A DNA stretch of 64,000 nucleotides from positions 1,550,001 through 1,614,000 of the forward strand of contig NZ_AP027729.1 in assembly GCF_030296575.1 (NCBI RefSeq), in the 5' to 3' direction. Position numbers and translations under genes: made by a program. Position 1 is the stretch's first letter; the number at the start of each line of letters is the position of its first letter. Below are positions 47,840 to 57,991 of this stretch, one piece after another. This DNA is from Paraoerskovia sediminicola (lineage in GTDB: Bacteria; Actinomycetota; Actinomycetes; Actinomycetales; Cellulomonadaceae). Below the pieces are notes generated by a model, which had not been told where the DNA came from, did no database searches, and saw nothing but the letters and a program-made list of their open reading frames with translations.

Positions 47840-47938
47840 CCGTGCAGCCTAGGCACGACTGCACGCTCGTCGCCCGCCCTCTGCCGGACCAGGGGCCCGG
47901 AGCAGCGCGCCCGGTCTCGTGCCGCCTACGCTGACCCC

Positions 47939-48714
47939 ATGAAGCGGGCAGCCTGGTGGGTCGTGGGTGTCGTCGTCGTGCTCGGCCTCCTCGTGGGCGC
48001 CGACCGTGTCGCGGACGCCGTCGTCGAGGACCGGATCGCCGCCGACCTCGAGGCGAACGGGGCGTCGTCGGCCACCGTCGAGATCGGCGGCTTCCTTTCC
48101 TCACGCAGCTCGTCGGCGGCGAGCTCGACGAGCTCTCCGGGTCGGTGAGCAGCATCGACCTGGCGCTCGCCTCCGGCAGCGGGTCGGGAACGGGCTCCGA
48201 CGAGGGGTCGGACGACGGCGCGTCGGGTGCCGACGCATCGGACACCGTCACCATCGAGGACGTGACGTTCGAGGCGAACAGCGTCGCGACCTCGGCCCCC
48301 TATCTCACCCAGGACGGCACGGCCTCGGGGCTGCTCCCCACGGCGACCCTCACGACGCTGGTCGGCCGCGCCGCCGACATGGACCTGACGATCGCACCCG
48401 AGGGCGACACCCTGGTGCTGGGCGGCGCCGGCAGCGGCGTCCTGTCCGAGCTGGGGATCGTGGTCGCTCCCGGTGTCGACGACGGGACGCTCGTCGTCGA
48501 CGTGACCGAGCTGCGGCTCGGCGGTCTGTCGATCACGCCCGACGATCTGCCCGGGTTCCTCGCCGACGCCGTCACCGAGCAGGTCGACGGCCTCGAGGTG
48601 CCGCTCGACCTGCCCGAGGGGATCGAGCTCTCCGGCGTCGAGGTCGTCGACGAGGGCGTCCGGGTCGACCTGACCGGGACCGACGTCCCGATCGGCGCCC
48701 TCGCGGGCTCGTGA
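47939..48714 (+). CDS. DUF2993 (LmeA-like) envelope protein, frame break in this sequence
   Basis: About 258 residues: an N-terminal signal-anchor (AAWWVVGVVVVLGLLVGADRVADAVV), then DUF2993 features (DLEANGASSATVEIGGFPFL and TQLVGGELDELSGSVSSIDL, with the later LGGLSITPDDLPGFLADAV). An acidic Gly/Ser loop sits near residue 90. DUF2993 includes mycobacterial LmeA, involved in lipomannan/PIM elongation at the cell envelope. The frame breaks around 48094-48099 (short C/T runs); one base added restores the motif. Confidence 0.75.
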
Positions 48715-48830
48715 CGGCCGCCCGGCACCTGGCACCCGGCGCCGCCGGCAGCCCAGGTCGAGGCGGCGGTGACGCTCCGGGTGACGTACCGAGCGAAGCA
48801 CCGTGGCCTCCCGGGTGGCAGGCTCGTCCC

Positions 48831-50111
48831 ATGACGACGACGTACAACTGGTCCCGCAACCTCGCCTACGGATCCTCGGCGGTGCTGCGGCCGCGCTCGA
48901 CGGACGAGCTCGCCGAGATCATCACCTCGAACCCGCGCGTCCGCGCGCTCGGCAGCAAGCACTCGTTCAACCGGGTCGCGGACACGGACGGCGTGCACGT
49001 CCAGGTCGACGCGATCGACAGCACCGTCGAGGTGGACACCGCGGCGATGACGGCGAGCGTCAACGGCGGGCTGCGCTACGGCGAGGTCTCCCAGGCGTTG
49101 CAGGCCTCCGGGGTCGCGCTCGGAGCGATGGCCTCCCTGCCGCACATCTCGGTGGCCGGCGCCGTGGCCACCGCCACCCACGGCTCGGGCGACGCGACCC
49201 GGAACCTCGCGGCCGCCGTCCGAGGCCTGGAGATCGTCACGGGGGACGGGACCGTCAGGACCCTGACGCGCGGCGACGCCGACTTCGCCGGCGCCGTCGT
49301 GGGCCTGGGTGCGCTGGGGGTCGTCACGCGCGTGGTGCTGGACGTCGTCCCGACCTACGACGTCCGCCAGGACGTCTACCTGGGGCTGGGCTGGGACACG
49401 GTCCGCGAGCGCTTCGACGAGATCACGTCGAGCGCGACCTCCGTCAGCCTGTTCACGTCGTGGGGGCCGGACGGCGTGGACCAGGTCTGGCGCAAGACCG
49501 CGGTGCCCGCGGGGAGCGCGGCGACCGAGTTCCCGCGCTCCTACCTCGACGCCCCCGCCGCGACCGAGGCGATGCACCCGCTGCCGGGCGTCGACGCGAC
49601 GGCGTGCACGGGCCAGCTCGGCGTCCCCGGCCCGTGGAACGAGCGGCTGCCGCACTTCCGGCTCGACTTCACGCCGTCGAACGGCGAGGAGCTGCAGACC
49701 GAGTACCTCGTGCCGCGGCGGCACGCCGTCGCGGCGATCGACGCGGTCCGGGCGCTCGCGCCCCAGGTGCAGCCGCTGCTCCAGATCACCGAGATCCGCA
49801 CCATCGCGGCCGACGACCTGTGGATGAGCTCGACCTCGGGGGAGGATGGGCACGAGGGGTTCATCGGGATCCACTTCACGTGGAAGAAGCTCCAGCCGGA
49901 GGTCGAGGCGCTGCTGCCCACGATCGAGGCCGCGCTCGCTCCCTGCGGTGCGCGGCCGCACTGGGGCAAGCTCTTCGACGACAGCCCGTCGGCCCTGGGA
50001 CGCGTCGCCGCGGCCTACCCGCGCTTCGGGGACTTCGCGGCGCTCGCGGAGAGGTACGACCCCGAGCAGCGGTTCCGGGGCGGGTTCGTCGCCGATCTGC
50101 TGGGCGGCTGA
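48831..50111 (+). CDS. FAD-dependent alditol/xylitol oxidase
   Basis: 426 residues of the vanillyl-alcohol-oxidase fold. GSKHSFN (around 41-47) carries the histidine to which FAD is covalently bound in AldO. SLPHISVAGAVATATHGSG is the FAD-binding loop, and the substrate domain ends with KLFDDSP and RYDPEQRFRGGFV. Family members oxidise the terminal hydroxyl of xylitol, sorbitol or other alditols with O2, forming the aldose and H2O2. Neighbours do not refine the substrate. The ATG begins MTTTYNWSRNLAY. Confidence 0.88.
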   Translation: MTTTYNWSRNLAYGSSAVLRPRSTDELAEIITSNPRVRALGSKHSFNRVADTDGVHVQVDAIDSTVEVDTAAMTASVNGGLRYGEVSQALQASGVALGAMASLPHISVAGAVATATHGSGDATRNLAAAVRGLEIVTGDGTVRTLTRGDADFAGAVVGLGALGVVTRVVLDVVPTYDVRQDVYLGLGWDTVRERFDEITSSATSVSLFTSWGPDGVDQVWRKTAVPAGSAATEFPRSYLDAPAATEAMHPLPGVDATACTGQLGVPGPWNERLPHFRLDFTPSNGEELQTEYLVPRRHAVAAIDAVRALAPQVQPLLQITEIRTIAADDLWMSSTSGEDGHEGFIGIHFTWKKLQPEVEALLPTIEAALAPCGARPHWGKLFDDSPSALGRVAAAYPRFGDFAALAERYDPEQRFRGGFVADLLGG

Positions 50112-50155
50112 CCGGGAGCCCGGCGCTCGCCCCTGCGCCCCTGCGCCTCAGCGCC

Positions 50156-51303
50156 TCAGCCCGACGCCTCGGTCTCGCCGTCGGTCTCGCTGCCCGAGCC
50201 TGCCTCGTCGTCCGAACCCCTGGCGTCGGCTGCACCCTCGAGCTCCGCCGCAGCGGCGACCCGCTCCATGAACGTGAGGCTCGCCGCGACGATCGCCTCC
50301 TGGAGGTCCTCGTGGTCCTCGGGGGTCTCGCCGTCCCCCGGGTGGTCCCCGTAGTCGGCGAACGACGAGTGGACGGCGTCGCTGACGCGGACGAAGTCGG
50401 TGTCGGTGGGCAGGTTGGTCCGGGAGGCGGCGATGTCGGCCGGGCCGACGACCCCGTCGAGGTCGCCCCACACGCTCGCCGCGAGCACCGCGGCGTCGCT
50501 CGCGTCCGCGGTGGGTGCGCTCGCGTGCAGGAGCAGGCCGACCACGGGGTGGTCCGGGCCCGAGTGCGTCGCCGCGACCTGCGCGGCAGCGTCGCCGCCG
50601 GCGCCGTGCCCGGCGACGACCCAGCGCGTGACGTCCGGGTAGGTCGCGAAGGCCTCGAGGGCGAGGTCCGGGTCGGCGGACGCCAGCCCCAGCGGCTCGT
50701 TCAGCACGACGACGACGTACCCGGCCTCGGCGAGCGGCCGGAAGGTCCGCGCGTACGCACGGGAGTCGATCTGGTCGTTGGGGTAGACCACGAGACCGGT
50801 CGTCGCGACCTGCTCGCCGGACGGCGCGCCGTCCCCCGAGCGGTCCGCGACGGACAGGGGTTCTCACCGGGCCCGCGGGGCACGAGCGAGAACCACGCCT
50901 CGTCGTCCTGGAGCCGGATCACCGCGCTCGTCCCGTACGCCTCGAGCCCGTCCCGCGTGGCGACGTGAGGCTCGAAGCGGATGATCGCCGCGGTCAGCCC
51001 GACCGAGACCACCGCGACGATCGTCCACACGGTGCCGAGCCCGAGGCTGGGGAGGATCCGCCGGCGACGCGGCGGCGCCGGGCGCGCGAGCGGGTCGCCG
51101 CCGCCACCGTCCCGGTACAGCAGGACCACGAGGTAGCCGAGCAGGACGAGACCGAGCGTGAAGCCGGCAGCGAGCAGCACGGCGTACAGCCAGTGGTTGC
51201 CGACAACGGCCTCCCCGGACCACAGGCCCACCCAGACCGAGGTCGCGAGCAGCGCGCCGCCGAGCACGAAGAGACCGAAGCGCAGGAGGCCTCGTGTCTT
51301 CAC
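50156..51303 (-). CDS. Membrane-anchored alpha/beta-hydrolase-like protein lacking the catalytic serine; frame break in this sequence
   Basis: About 382 residues. Two N-terminal helices (FGLFVLGGALLATSVWVGLW; LYAVLLAAGFTLGLVLLGYLVVLLY), a third (TVWTIVAVVSVGLTAAI), then an alpha/beta-hydrolase domain with IDSRAYARTFRPLAEAGYVVVVL. The nucleophile elbow, normally GHSxGG, reads VVAGHGAGGDAAAQVA, so glycine replaces serine. LHASAP and the late DFVRVSDAVHSSFADYG supply possible Asp and His elements. The tail is acidic. The frame breaks in the G run at 50857-50860; one base added joins GPGENP to LSVADRSG. GTG start. Confidence 0.7.
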
Positions 51304-51403
51304 GGGTTCGACGGTAGGTCGGGCGCCGGGTCGGCGCGCGCCGAGACGGTCAGCGAGCGATCACGAAGCCGTCACGATCCTGCCGGGTCACGGTCAAGTC
51401 GGA

Positions 51404-52839
51404 TCAGCTGACCCACCAGCCCCGGTCCCCGACGAGGCGGTCGGCCCCCGCAGGACCCCAGGAGCCCGGGGCGTACGGCTCGGGCGCAGGGCGCGCGTGC
51501 CCGAGCAGGGGAGCGAACGCCCGCCACGCCTCGCGCAGCGCGTCCGGGGTCGTGAACGCCCGGTGGTCGCCGCGGAGCACGTCGTGCAACGCCGACGCGT
51601 ACGGGGGCATCGGGTCGCCGTCGGGCACGTCGTCGAGCGAGAGCCGCGCGGTCCCCTGGGACAGGGTCAGGTCGGGCCCGGGCGTCTTGATCGTCGCGGA
51701 CACGTCGATCAGCCCGTCGCCGTGCACGGAGACGCTGATGGCGTCGGTCTCGGAGCCCGCGACGGGTCCCTCGGGGAGCGGAGCAGCAGCGTCACGCGCT
51801 GCGCGGACCCGGCGAGCCGCTTGCCCGAGCGCAGGACGAACGGCACGCCGCGCCAGCGCTCGGTGTCGATCCACAGCCGCGCCGCCACGTACGTGTCCGT
51901 GGTGGAGTCGTCGTCCACCCCGTCGATGTCCGTGTACCCCTCGAACTGGCCGAGCACGACGTCCTCGGCAGGGTCGAGCTCGCGGAAGTGCCGGAACACC
52001 TCCTCGCGCGCCTCCCGGACCGCGTCCGCGGCGAGCGTGGCGGGCGTCTCGAGGGCGACCTCCGCGGCCGTCTGGAACAGGTGGGTGACGAGCATGTCGA
52101 GCGCGGCGCCGGTCGCGTCGTAGAACTCGGCGCGGTTGGCGACGTCGAGCGTCTCCGGGACGTCGACCTGGACCTGCAGCACGTGCTCGCGGTTCCAGAC
52201 CGCGGCGAACATCTCGTTCGCGAACCGCAGGACGTGCAGGTTCTGCGTGCCCTCCTTCGCCAAGAAATGGTCGATCCGGTACACCTGCTCCTCGGCCAGG
52301 TGGCGGTGGACGACGGTGTCCAGCGCCTCGAACGAGTCCGGGTCGGTCCCGTAGGGCTTCTCGTAGACCACGCGCGCGCCCTCGAGCAGCCCCTGCTTCG
52401 CGAGCGCCTCGGTGATCGGCTCGAACGCGGTGGGCGGGACGGCCAGGTAGTGGACCACCAGCCGGTCGGGGGCGGCGAGCTCGCCCAGGCGGTGCGTGAG
52501 CTCGCCCGGCTCGTCGTCGGAGACCTCGGTGGCGTACTCGAGGCGGTCCGCGAACGCGTCCCACGAGGACCCGGTCGGCGCGTCGCCGAACTCCTGGACG
52601 GCGTCCTTCACGAGGGCCACGAACTCGGCGTCCTCGATGTCCTTGCGTCCCGTCCCGATCACCCGCCAGTCGTCGGGCAGGAGCCCGCGCGACTCCAGCA
52701 GGTGGATCGCCGGGAGCACCATGCGCGCGGCGAGGTCGCCGCGGGCGCCGTGGAGCACGAGCACCAGGGATTCCGGGAGCGTGGGGTCCTGGTCCTGGTC
52801 CTGCTCTCGGTCCTGGTCGGGCGTGGGGGCGTGCGGCAT
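51404..52839 (-). CDS. zwf: Glucose-6-phosphate dehydrogenase, divergent; frame break in this sequence
   Basis: About 478 residues; oxidises glucose-6-phosphate to the lactone, making NADPH (first pentose-phosphate step). The nucleotide loop is GARGDLAARMVLPAI, where GASGDL is usual. The active-site segment is RIDHFLAKE, and VVYEKPYGTD and FVLRSGKRLA are also conserved. The start has GGAGGACCGC in front. The N-terminus carries a run of Asp/Gln/Glu (DQDREQDQDQD). The frame breaks in the G run at 51773-51776; one base added joins LLLRSP to EGPVAGSETDAISV. The variant loop suggests a paralogue beside a main zwf elsewhere in the genome. Confidence 0.85.
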
Positions 52840-53027
52840 GCGGTCCTCCGGCGGGGTGTGGTCGGACGGCGCGGCCTCGCGCCAGGTTCTCGGGTGCGGC
52901 CTGCGAGCCGCGGTCCTGGTCGACGCTACGGCCGCCGGCCCGCACTTGCAGGTGCTGACGGGCCCTCGCGGCGCTACTGTGCCCGAAGTTCCCCTGATCC
53001 TGAGAGCTATGCCCCCGGAGGTCACAG

Positions 53028-54649
53028 ATGGCACGCGACGACGCCGCGGCAGCGGCCGCCGGAGGCACCGGCAAGCGCACGGGCACGAGATCGGGCGGGC
53101 GCGAGCAGTGGTCCGGCCAGACGGCGTTCATCCTCGCCGCGGTGGGCTCGGCCGTGGGCCTCGGCAACATCTGGCGGTTCCCCGGCGAGGCGTACACGCA
53201 CGGCGGCGGGGCGTTCATGATCCCGTACCTCGTCGCGCTGCTGAGCGCGGGGATCCCGATCCTGTTCCTCGACTACGCGCTGGGCCACCGGTTCCGTGGC
53301 GGTGCCCCGCTCGCGTTCCGTCGGGTGCGCCGGTGGGCGGAGGGCCTCGGCTGGTTCCAGGTCGGCCTCTGCTTCCTCATCGCGCTCTACTACACGGCCG
53401 TCATCGCGTGGGCGGTCAGCTACTTCATCTTCTCGTTCGACCTGCGCTGGGGCGACGACCCGACAGGATTCTTCACCGGCGAGTACCTGAACCTCGGCGA
53501 CCCGGGCTTCAGCCTCACGTTCGTCCCGTCCGTCCTGATCCCGCTCGTGGCCGTCTGGGTCGTGACGATCCTCATCCTCATGGCCGGCGTCGCCAAGGGC
53601 GTCGAGCGCGCAAATTTCGTCTTCATGCCGCTGCTCGTCGTGGCGTTCTCGATCCTCGTCGTCCGCGCGCTGTTCCTCGACGGTGCGACGGACGGGCTGA
53701 ACGCCCTGTTCACCCCGGACTTCTCGGCGTTGGCCGACCCGGGCGTGTGGATCGCGGCCTACGGGCAGATCTTCTTCTCGCTGTCGATCGCCTTCGGCAT
53801 CATGATCACGTACTCCTCGTTCCGTCAGCGCCGGTCCAACATGACCGGGCCGGGCCTCGTCGTGGCGTTCGCGAACTCGTCGTTCGAGATCTTCGCCGGC
53901 ATCGGCGTCTTCGCGACCCTCGGCTTCCTGGCCGTGAAGGAGGGCGTCGGGATCGGCGACCTCGAGGGCATCACCGGCGTGGGCCTGTCGTTCATGACGT
54001 TCCCCGCGATCATCTCCGAGATGCCGGGCGGTCAGCTCTTCGGCGCCCTGTTCTTCGGATCGCTCGTGTTCGCCGGTCTCACGTCGCTGCTGTCGATCCT
54101 CCAGGTCGTCTCGTCCGCGTTCCAGGACAAGTTCGGCCTCACCCCTCGTCAGGGCGCGCTGCGGATCGGCCTGGTCGCCGCCGTGCTGTCGGTCCTGGGC
54201 TTCTCGACGACGACGGGCCTGATCGCCCTCGACACCGTCGACAAGTTCACGAACAACATCGGCATCGTGGTCTCCGCGGTGGCGATGACCGTGATCGTCG
54301 TCTGGGTCGCCCGGCTCGGCCCCGAGCTGCGCTACCACCTCAACGCCGTCTCGACCTTCCAGCTGCGCGGCTGGTGGACGGTCTGCATCGGCCTGCTCGC
54401 CCCCTGGTCCTCGGCTACATGCTCGTCACCGAGGTCGCCACGATCATCCAGGAGGGATACGGCGGCTACCCGACCTGGTACGTCGTGACCGTCGGCTGGG
54501 GCGCGCTCGCGGTCGCCGTCCTCGGGGCCGTGATCTTCTCGTCCCTGCGCTGGCGTCGTGACCCCGACGTGTTCGAGGTCTGGCCCCCGTACCAGCCCGA
54601 GAGGGCGGGCACCGCGTCCGCCACGACCGGAGAGAGAGGCCGTCGATGA
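53028..54649 (+). CDS. Sodium-dependent transporter, NSS/SNF family; frame break in this sequence
   Basis: About 540 residues with 11-12 transmembrane helices. The first has the sodium/substrate signature AVGSAVGLGNIWRFPG, followed by HGGGAFMIPYL. Such bacterial transporters import amino acids (for example methionine or alanine) with Na+. The ATG follows GGAGGTCACAG. The frame breaks in the C run at 54400-54404; one base added gives GLLAPLVLGYMLVTEVATII and a final cytoplasmic tail. The ATG of the small-subunit gene overlaps the stop (ATGA). Confidence 0.9.
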
Positions 54650-54821
54650 CACCGATCGCCGTCACGTTCCTGATCATCACCGCGCTCGTCGTCTGGGGCG
54701 GCCTGGTCGCGAGCATCCTCTACCTGAGGGCGCGCCCCGAGTCGGACGACGTCCCGACCGGCGGAGAGGGGGAGGCCGGCCCCCAGGAGGGGGTCAGGCA
54801 CCCCTCACGCACGACGCGTGA
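54646..54821 (+). CDS. MetS-like small subunit of the NSS transporter, frame break in this sequence
   Basis: About 58 residues: one transmembrane helix (AVTFLIITALVVWGGLVASILYL) and a charged tail, the pattern of the MetS/AlaS small subunits that work with two-component NSS amino-acid importers. It overlaps the transporter stop by 4 bases. As read, the frame runs on through the next intergenic region. One base added in the G run at 54789-54793 gives a normal end, EGGQAPLTHDA, at the TGA closing at 54821. Confidence 0.75.
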
Positions 54822-55051
54822 GCCGTGTCGTGAGCCGGGCGGCGGGCCGAACCGCGAGTCCGTCGGGGGCGTCGTGACCCCGGCTTCGACCGGAGACCCG
54901 ACCCTGCGTGTTCCCCGAGCACTGACCCGCGTGACGACCCTGGCGGGACATCTCGGGAAACATGCCGGTGCTACCGTGCCCCCGCGCCTGGTCGACCCCA
55001 TCCGTGGTCGGCGGGCGACCGTACCGAGGAACACCCCTGACTGGAGATCCC

Positions 55052-55987
55052 ATGCGCAAGCTCCCCGCCCTCGTCGCCCTGGCCGCTGCGACGACCCTCG
55101 CCCTGACGGCGTGCACCGACGCGTCGCAGACGTCCGGCGACGACGCGGACTCGGGGTCGTCGACCTCGGAGTCGACCGACGAGACCGCGACCTTCGACCT
55201 CTCGAGCATCGAGAAGGACGACGACGTCGCGGCCATGGTGCCCGCCGACATCGCCGACGCGGGCACGCTGACCGCGGGCGTCGACACGACGTACGCGCCC
55301 GCGGAGTTCATCGACACCGACGGGTCGACACCGGTCGGGTACGACATCGACGTCCTCACCGCGATCGCCGCGGTCATGGGTCTCGAGGCCGAGCCGCAGA
55401 CCGCCGAGTTCCCGGCGATCATCCCCGCGCTGGGCTCGAAGTACGACGTCGGGATCTCGTCGTTCACCATCACCGCCGAGCGCCTCGAGAGCGCCAACAT
55501 GGTCAGCTACTTCTCCGCCGGTGAGGCCTTCGCCGTCCCGGCCGGGAACCCCGAGGGCCTGTCCTCCGACGACATCTGCGGCACCACCGTCACCGTGCAG
55601 AACGGCACGATCCAGAACGACGAGATCGACGTGATCTCGCAGGAGTGCGAGACGGACGGCAAGGAGCCGATCGAGGTGCTGCGCTACGACAGCCAGGCCG
55701 ACGCGACCACGAACGTCGTGGGCGGCAAGGCCGACGTCATGTACGCGGACTCGCCGATCGTCCAGTACGCCGTGACGCAGACCGACGGCGGCATCGAGCA
55801 GCTCGGCGAGACCTTCGCCTCCGCTCCCCAGGGTGTCGTCGTCGCGAAGGACGACACCGAGCTCGCGGACGCGGTCCAGGCCGCGCTCCAGGTGCTCATG
55901 GACGACGGTGACCTCGAGGCGATCCTGGACGTCTGGGGCGCCGGCGACGGAGCGCTGTCGACGTCCGAGGTGAACCCCGCCTCCTGA
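55052..55987 (+). CDS. Polar amino-acid ABC transporter substrate-binding lipoprotein
   Basis: 311 residues with signal and lipobox LTAC (residue 21). A family-3 solute-binding domain follows: DAGTLTAGVDTTYAPAEFID, PVGYDIDVLTAIAAVMGLE, DVGISSFTITAERLESANMV and GTTVTVQNGTIQNDEID. First gene of a three-gene importer. No clear promoter motif was found in the 230 bases upstream, which I consider otherwise empty. Confidence 0.92.
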   Translation: MRKLPALVALAAATTLALTACTDASQTSGDDADSGSSTSESTDETATFDLSSIEKDDDVAAMVPADIADAGTLTAGVDTTYAPAEFIDTDGSTPVGYDIDVLTAIAAVMGLEAEPQTAEFPAIIPALGSKYDVGISSFTITAERLESANMVSYFSAGEAFAVPAGNPEGLSSDDICGTTVTVQNGTIQNDEIDVISQECETDGKEPIEVLRYDSQADATTNVVGGKADVMYADSPIVQYAVTQTDGGIEQLGETFASAPQGVVVAKDDTELADAVQAALQVLMDDGDLEAILDVWGAGDGALSTSEVNPAS

Positions 55988-56039
55988 CCCGACCGAGGTC
56001 TGCCACGGCTCGACGCACGTCACGACGGACGGGACCACG

Positions 56040-57056
56040 ATGAACGACCACCACAGCAGCCCGGCGCACGTCGGCACCGGCACGGACCCCGTGCCGAACC
56101 GGATCCACGCGCGCCCGGTCCCGCGGCCCGGCCGTCTGGTCTCCGCCGTCCTCGTGCTCGTCCTCGCCGCGATGGCGCTCAACGGGCTGGTGACGAACGA
56201 GAACTTCCGGTGGGACGTCGTCTGGCTCTACCTGCGCGACGTGACGGTCGTGCGCGGCGTGGGTTGGACGCTCGTGCTGACGGCCAGCTCGATGGTCCTC
56301 GCGATCCTGCTGGCCGTCACGCTCGCGATCATGCGGCGCTCCGGCAACCCGGTGATGCGGTGGACGAGCTGGTTCTACATCTGGTTCTTCCGCGGCACCC
56401 CGGTGTACACGCAGCTCGTGTTCTGGGGCCTGCTGGCCGTCCTGTACCCGCGGCTGAGCATCGGCATCCCGTTCGGGCCGGAGTTCTTCGTCTTCGACAC
56501 CGACGACTACATCACCGCGTTCTGGGCGGCCATGCTGGGCCTCGCGCTCAACGAGGCGGCCTATCTCGCGGAGATCGTGCGGGCCGGCCTGTCGTCGGTC
56601 GACCCGGGGCAGGCCGAGGCCGCGAAGGCGCTCGGCATGAAGGACTCGAAGATCCTGCGCCGCGTCGTGCTCCCGCAGGCGATGCGCGTCATCGTCCCGC
56701 CCACGGGCAACGAGACGATCTCCATGCTGAAGACGACCTCGCTCGTCCTCGCCGTGCCGTTCACGCTCGAGCTCACGTTCGTGACGAACGCGATCGGCAA
56801 CCGGATCTTCCAGCCGATCCCGCTGCTCATGGTCGCGGCGCTCTGGTACCTGCTGATCACGAGCATCCTCATGGTCGGTCAGCACTACATCGAGCAGTAC
56901 TACGGTCGCGGCTTCGGCACCGACCGTCCCGCCGGCACAGGCGGCGGCAACGGTGGCGGGCGCCGCCGCCGGGCGAAGAACGGTGGTGGTCGCCAGGCGG
57001 CGATCGCCGCGTCGGGCACCACCAAGGAGGAACCGTTCATGGACGTGACCCCGTGA
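56040..57056 (+). CDS. Polar amino-acid ABC transporter permease
   Basis: 338 residues, an HisM/GlnP-type permease: [36 protein letters not shown] and the EAA loop [25 protein letters not shown]. The C-terminus is an unusual Gly/Arg-rich cytoplasmic tail. It follows the binding protein by 52 bases and overlaps the ATPase GTG by 4 bases. Confidence 0.93.
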   Translation: MNDHHSSPAHVGTGTDPVPNRIHARPVPRPGRLVSAVLVLVLAAMALNGLVTNENFRWDVVWLYLRDVTVVRGVGWTLVLTASSMVLAILLAVTLAIMRRSGNPVMRWTSWFYIWFFRGTPVYTQLVFWGLLAVLYPRLSIGIPFGPEFFVFDTDDYITAFWAAMLGLALNEAAYLAEIVRAGLSSVDPGQAEAAKALGMKDSKILRRVVLPQAMRVIVPPTGNETISMLKTTSLVLAVPFTLELTFVTNAIGNRIFQPIPLLMVAALWYLLITSILMVGQHYIEQYYGRGFGTDRPAGTGGGNGGGRRRRAKNGGGRQAAIAASGTTKEEPFMDVTP

Positions 57057-57895
57057 GCGCCCCGACCGACCCGGGGATCCCGGACGCGCAGAAGAGCGGC
57101 TCGGTCCAGGCCGACCGCTCGGGCACGCCGATGGTCGAGGTGCGCGAGCTCCACAAGGAGTTCGGCCACGTCCACGTGCTCAAGGGCGTCGACCTCGAGG
57201 TCGAGCGCGGCTCGGTCTGCGTGATCCTCGGCCCGTCCGGCTCCGGCAAGTCGACGCTCCTGCGCTGCATGAACGAGCTCGAGGAGATCACCGGCGGCTC
57301 GGTCCTCGTCGACGGCGAGCTCATGGGTTTCCGTGAGACGACCGACAAGGGGAGCACGCGGCTGCACCGGCTGCACCCCCGTGTGATCGCGAAACAGCGC
57401 TCCCGGATCGGGATGGTCTTCCAGCGGTTCAACCTGTTCCCGCACATGACGGCGCTCGAGAACGTCATGGAGGCGCCCGTCCAGGTGCGCGGCGACGCGA
57501 AGTCGAAGGCACGGGCGCGGGCTCTCGAGCTGCTCGAACGGGTCGGCCTCTCCGACCGGGTCGACCACTACCCGGCGCAGCTCTCGGGCGGGCAGCAGCA
57601 GCGCGTCGCGATCGCCCGGGCGCTGGCCATGGACCCGGAGCTCATGCTGTTCGACGAGCCCACGTCGGCGCTCGACCCCGAGCTCGTCGGTGAGGTGCTC
57701 GCGGTGATGCAGGACCTCGCGCGTTCCGGGATGACGATGGTCGTGGTCTCCCACGAGATCGGCTTCGCCCGCGAGGTCGCCGACAAGGTGGTCTTCATGG
57801 ACGACGGCGTGATCGTCGAGGAGGGGCCGCCGTCCGAGGTCATCGACGCGCCGCGGGAGGCGCGGACGAAGGACTTCCTCAGCCACGTGCTCTGA
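57053..57895 (+). CDS. Polar amino-acid ABC transporter ATP-binding protein
   Basis: 280 residues: Walker [18 protein letters not shown]-loop [13 protein letters not shown], signature [15 protein letters not shown], Walker [16 protein letters not shown] and switch His in VVSHEIGF. Energises the importer formed with the two preceding genes. The GTG overlaps the permease stop. A perfect AAGGAGG (57024-57030) sits eight bases before an ATG at 57039 that is out of frame by one base. If the C4 run at 57049-57052 were C5, that ATG would start the ATPase, so the exact junction is uncertain. Confidence 0.93.
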   Translation: MSAPTDPGIPDAQKSGSVQADRSGTPMVEVRELHKEFGHVHVLKGVDLEVERGSVCVILGPSGSGKSTLLRCMNELEEITGGSVLVDGELMGFRETTDKGSTRLHRLHPRVIAKQRSRIGMVFQRFNLFPHMTALENVMEAPVQVRGDAKSKARARALELLERVGLSDRVDHYPAQLSGGQQQRVAIARALAMDPELMLFDEPTSALDPELVGEVLAVMQDLARSGMTMVVVSHEIGFAREVADKVVFMDDGVIVEEGPPSEVIDAPREARTKDFLSHVL

Positions 57896-57991
57896 CGTCC
57901 CGACGCTCCGCGGGGCGTGGGGGACGGCGCAGCCGTGGGGGACGGGGCCGCTCCCCGCCCGCCAGGGATGGTGCGGCCGGGGGCAGCGTCG

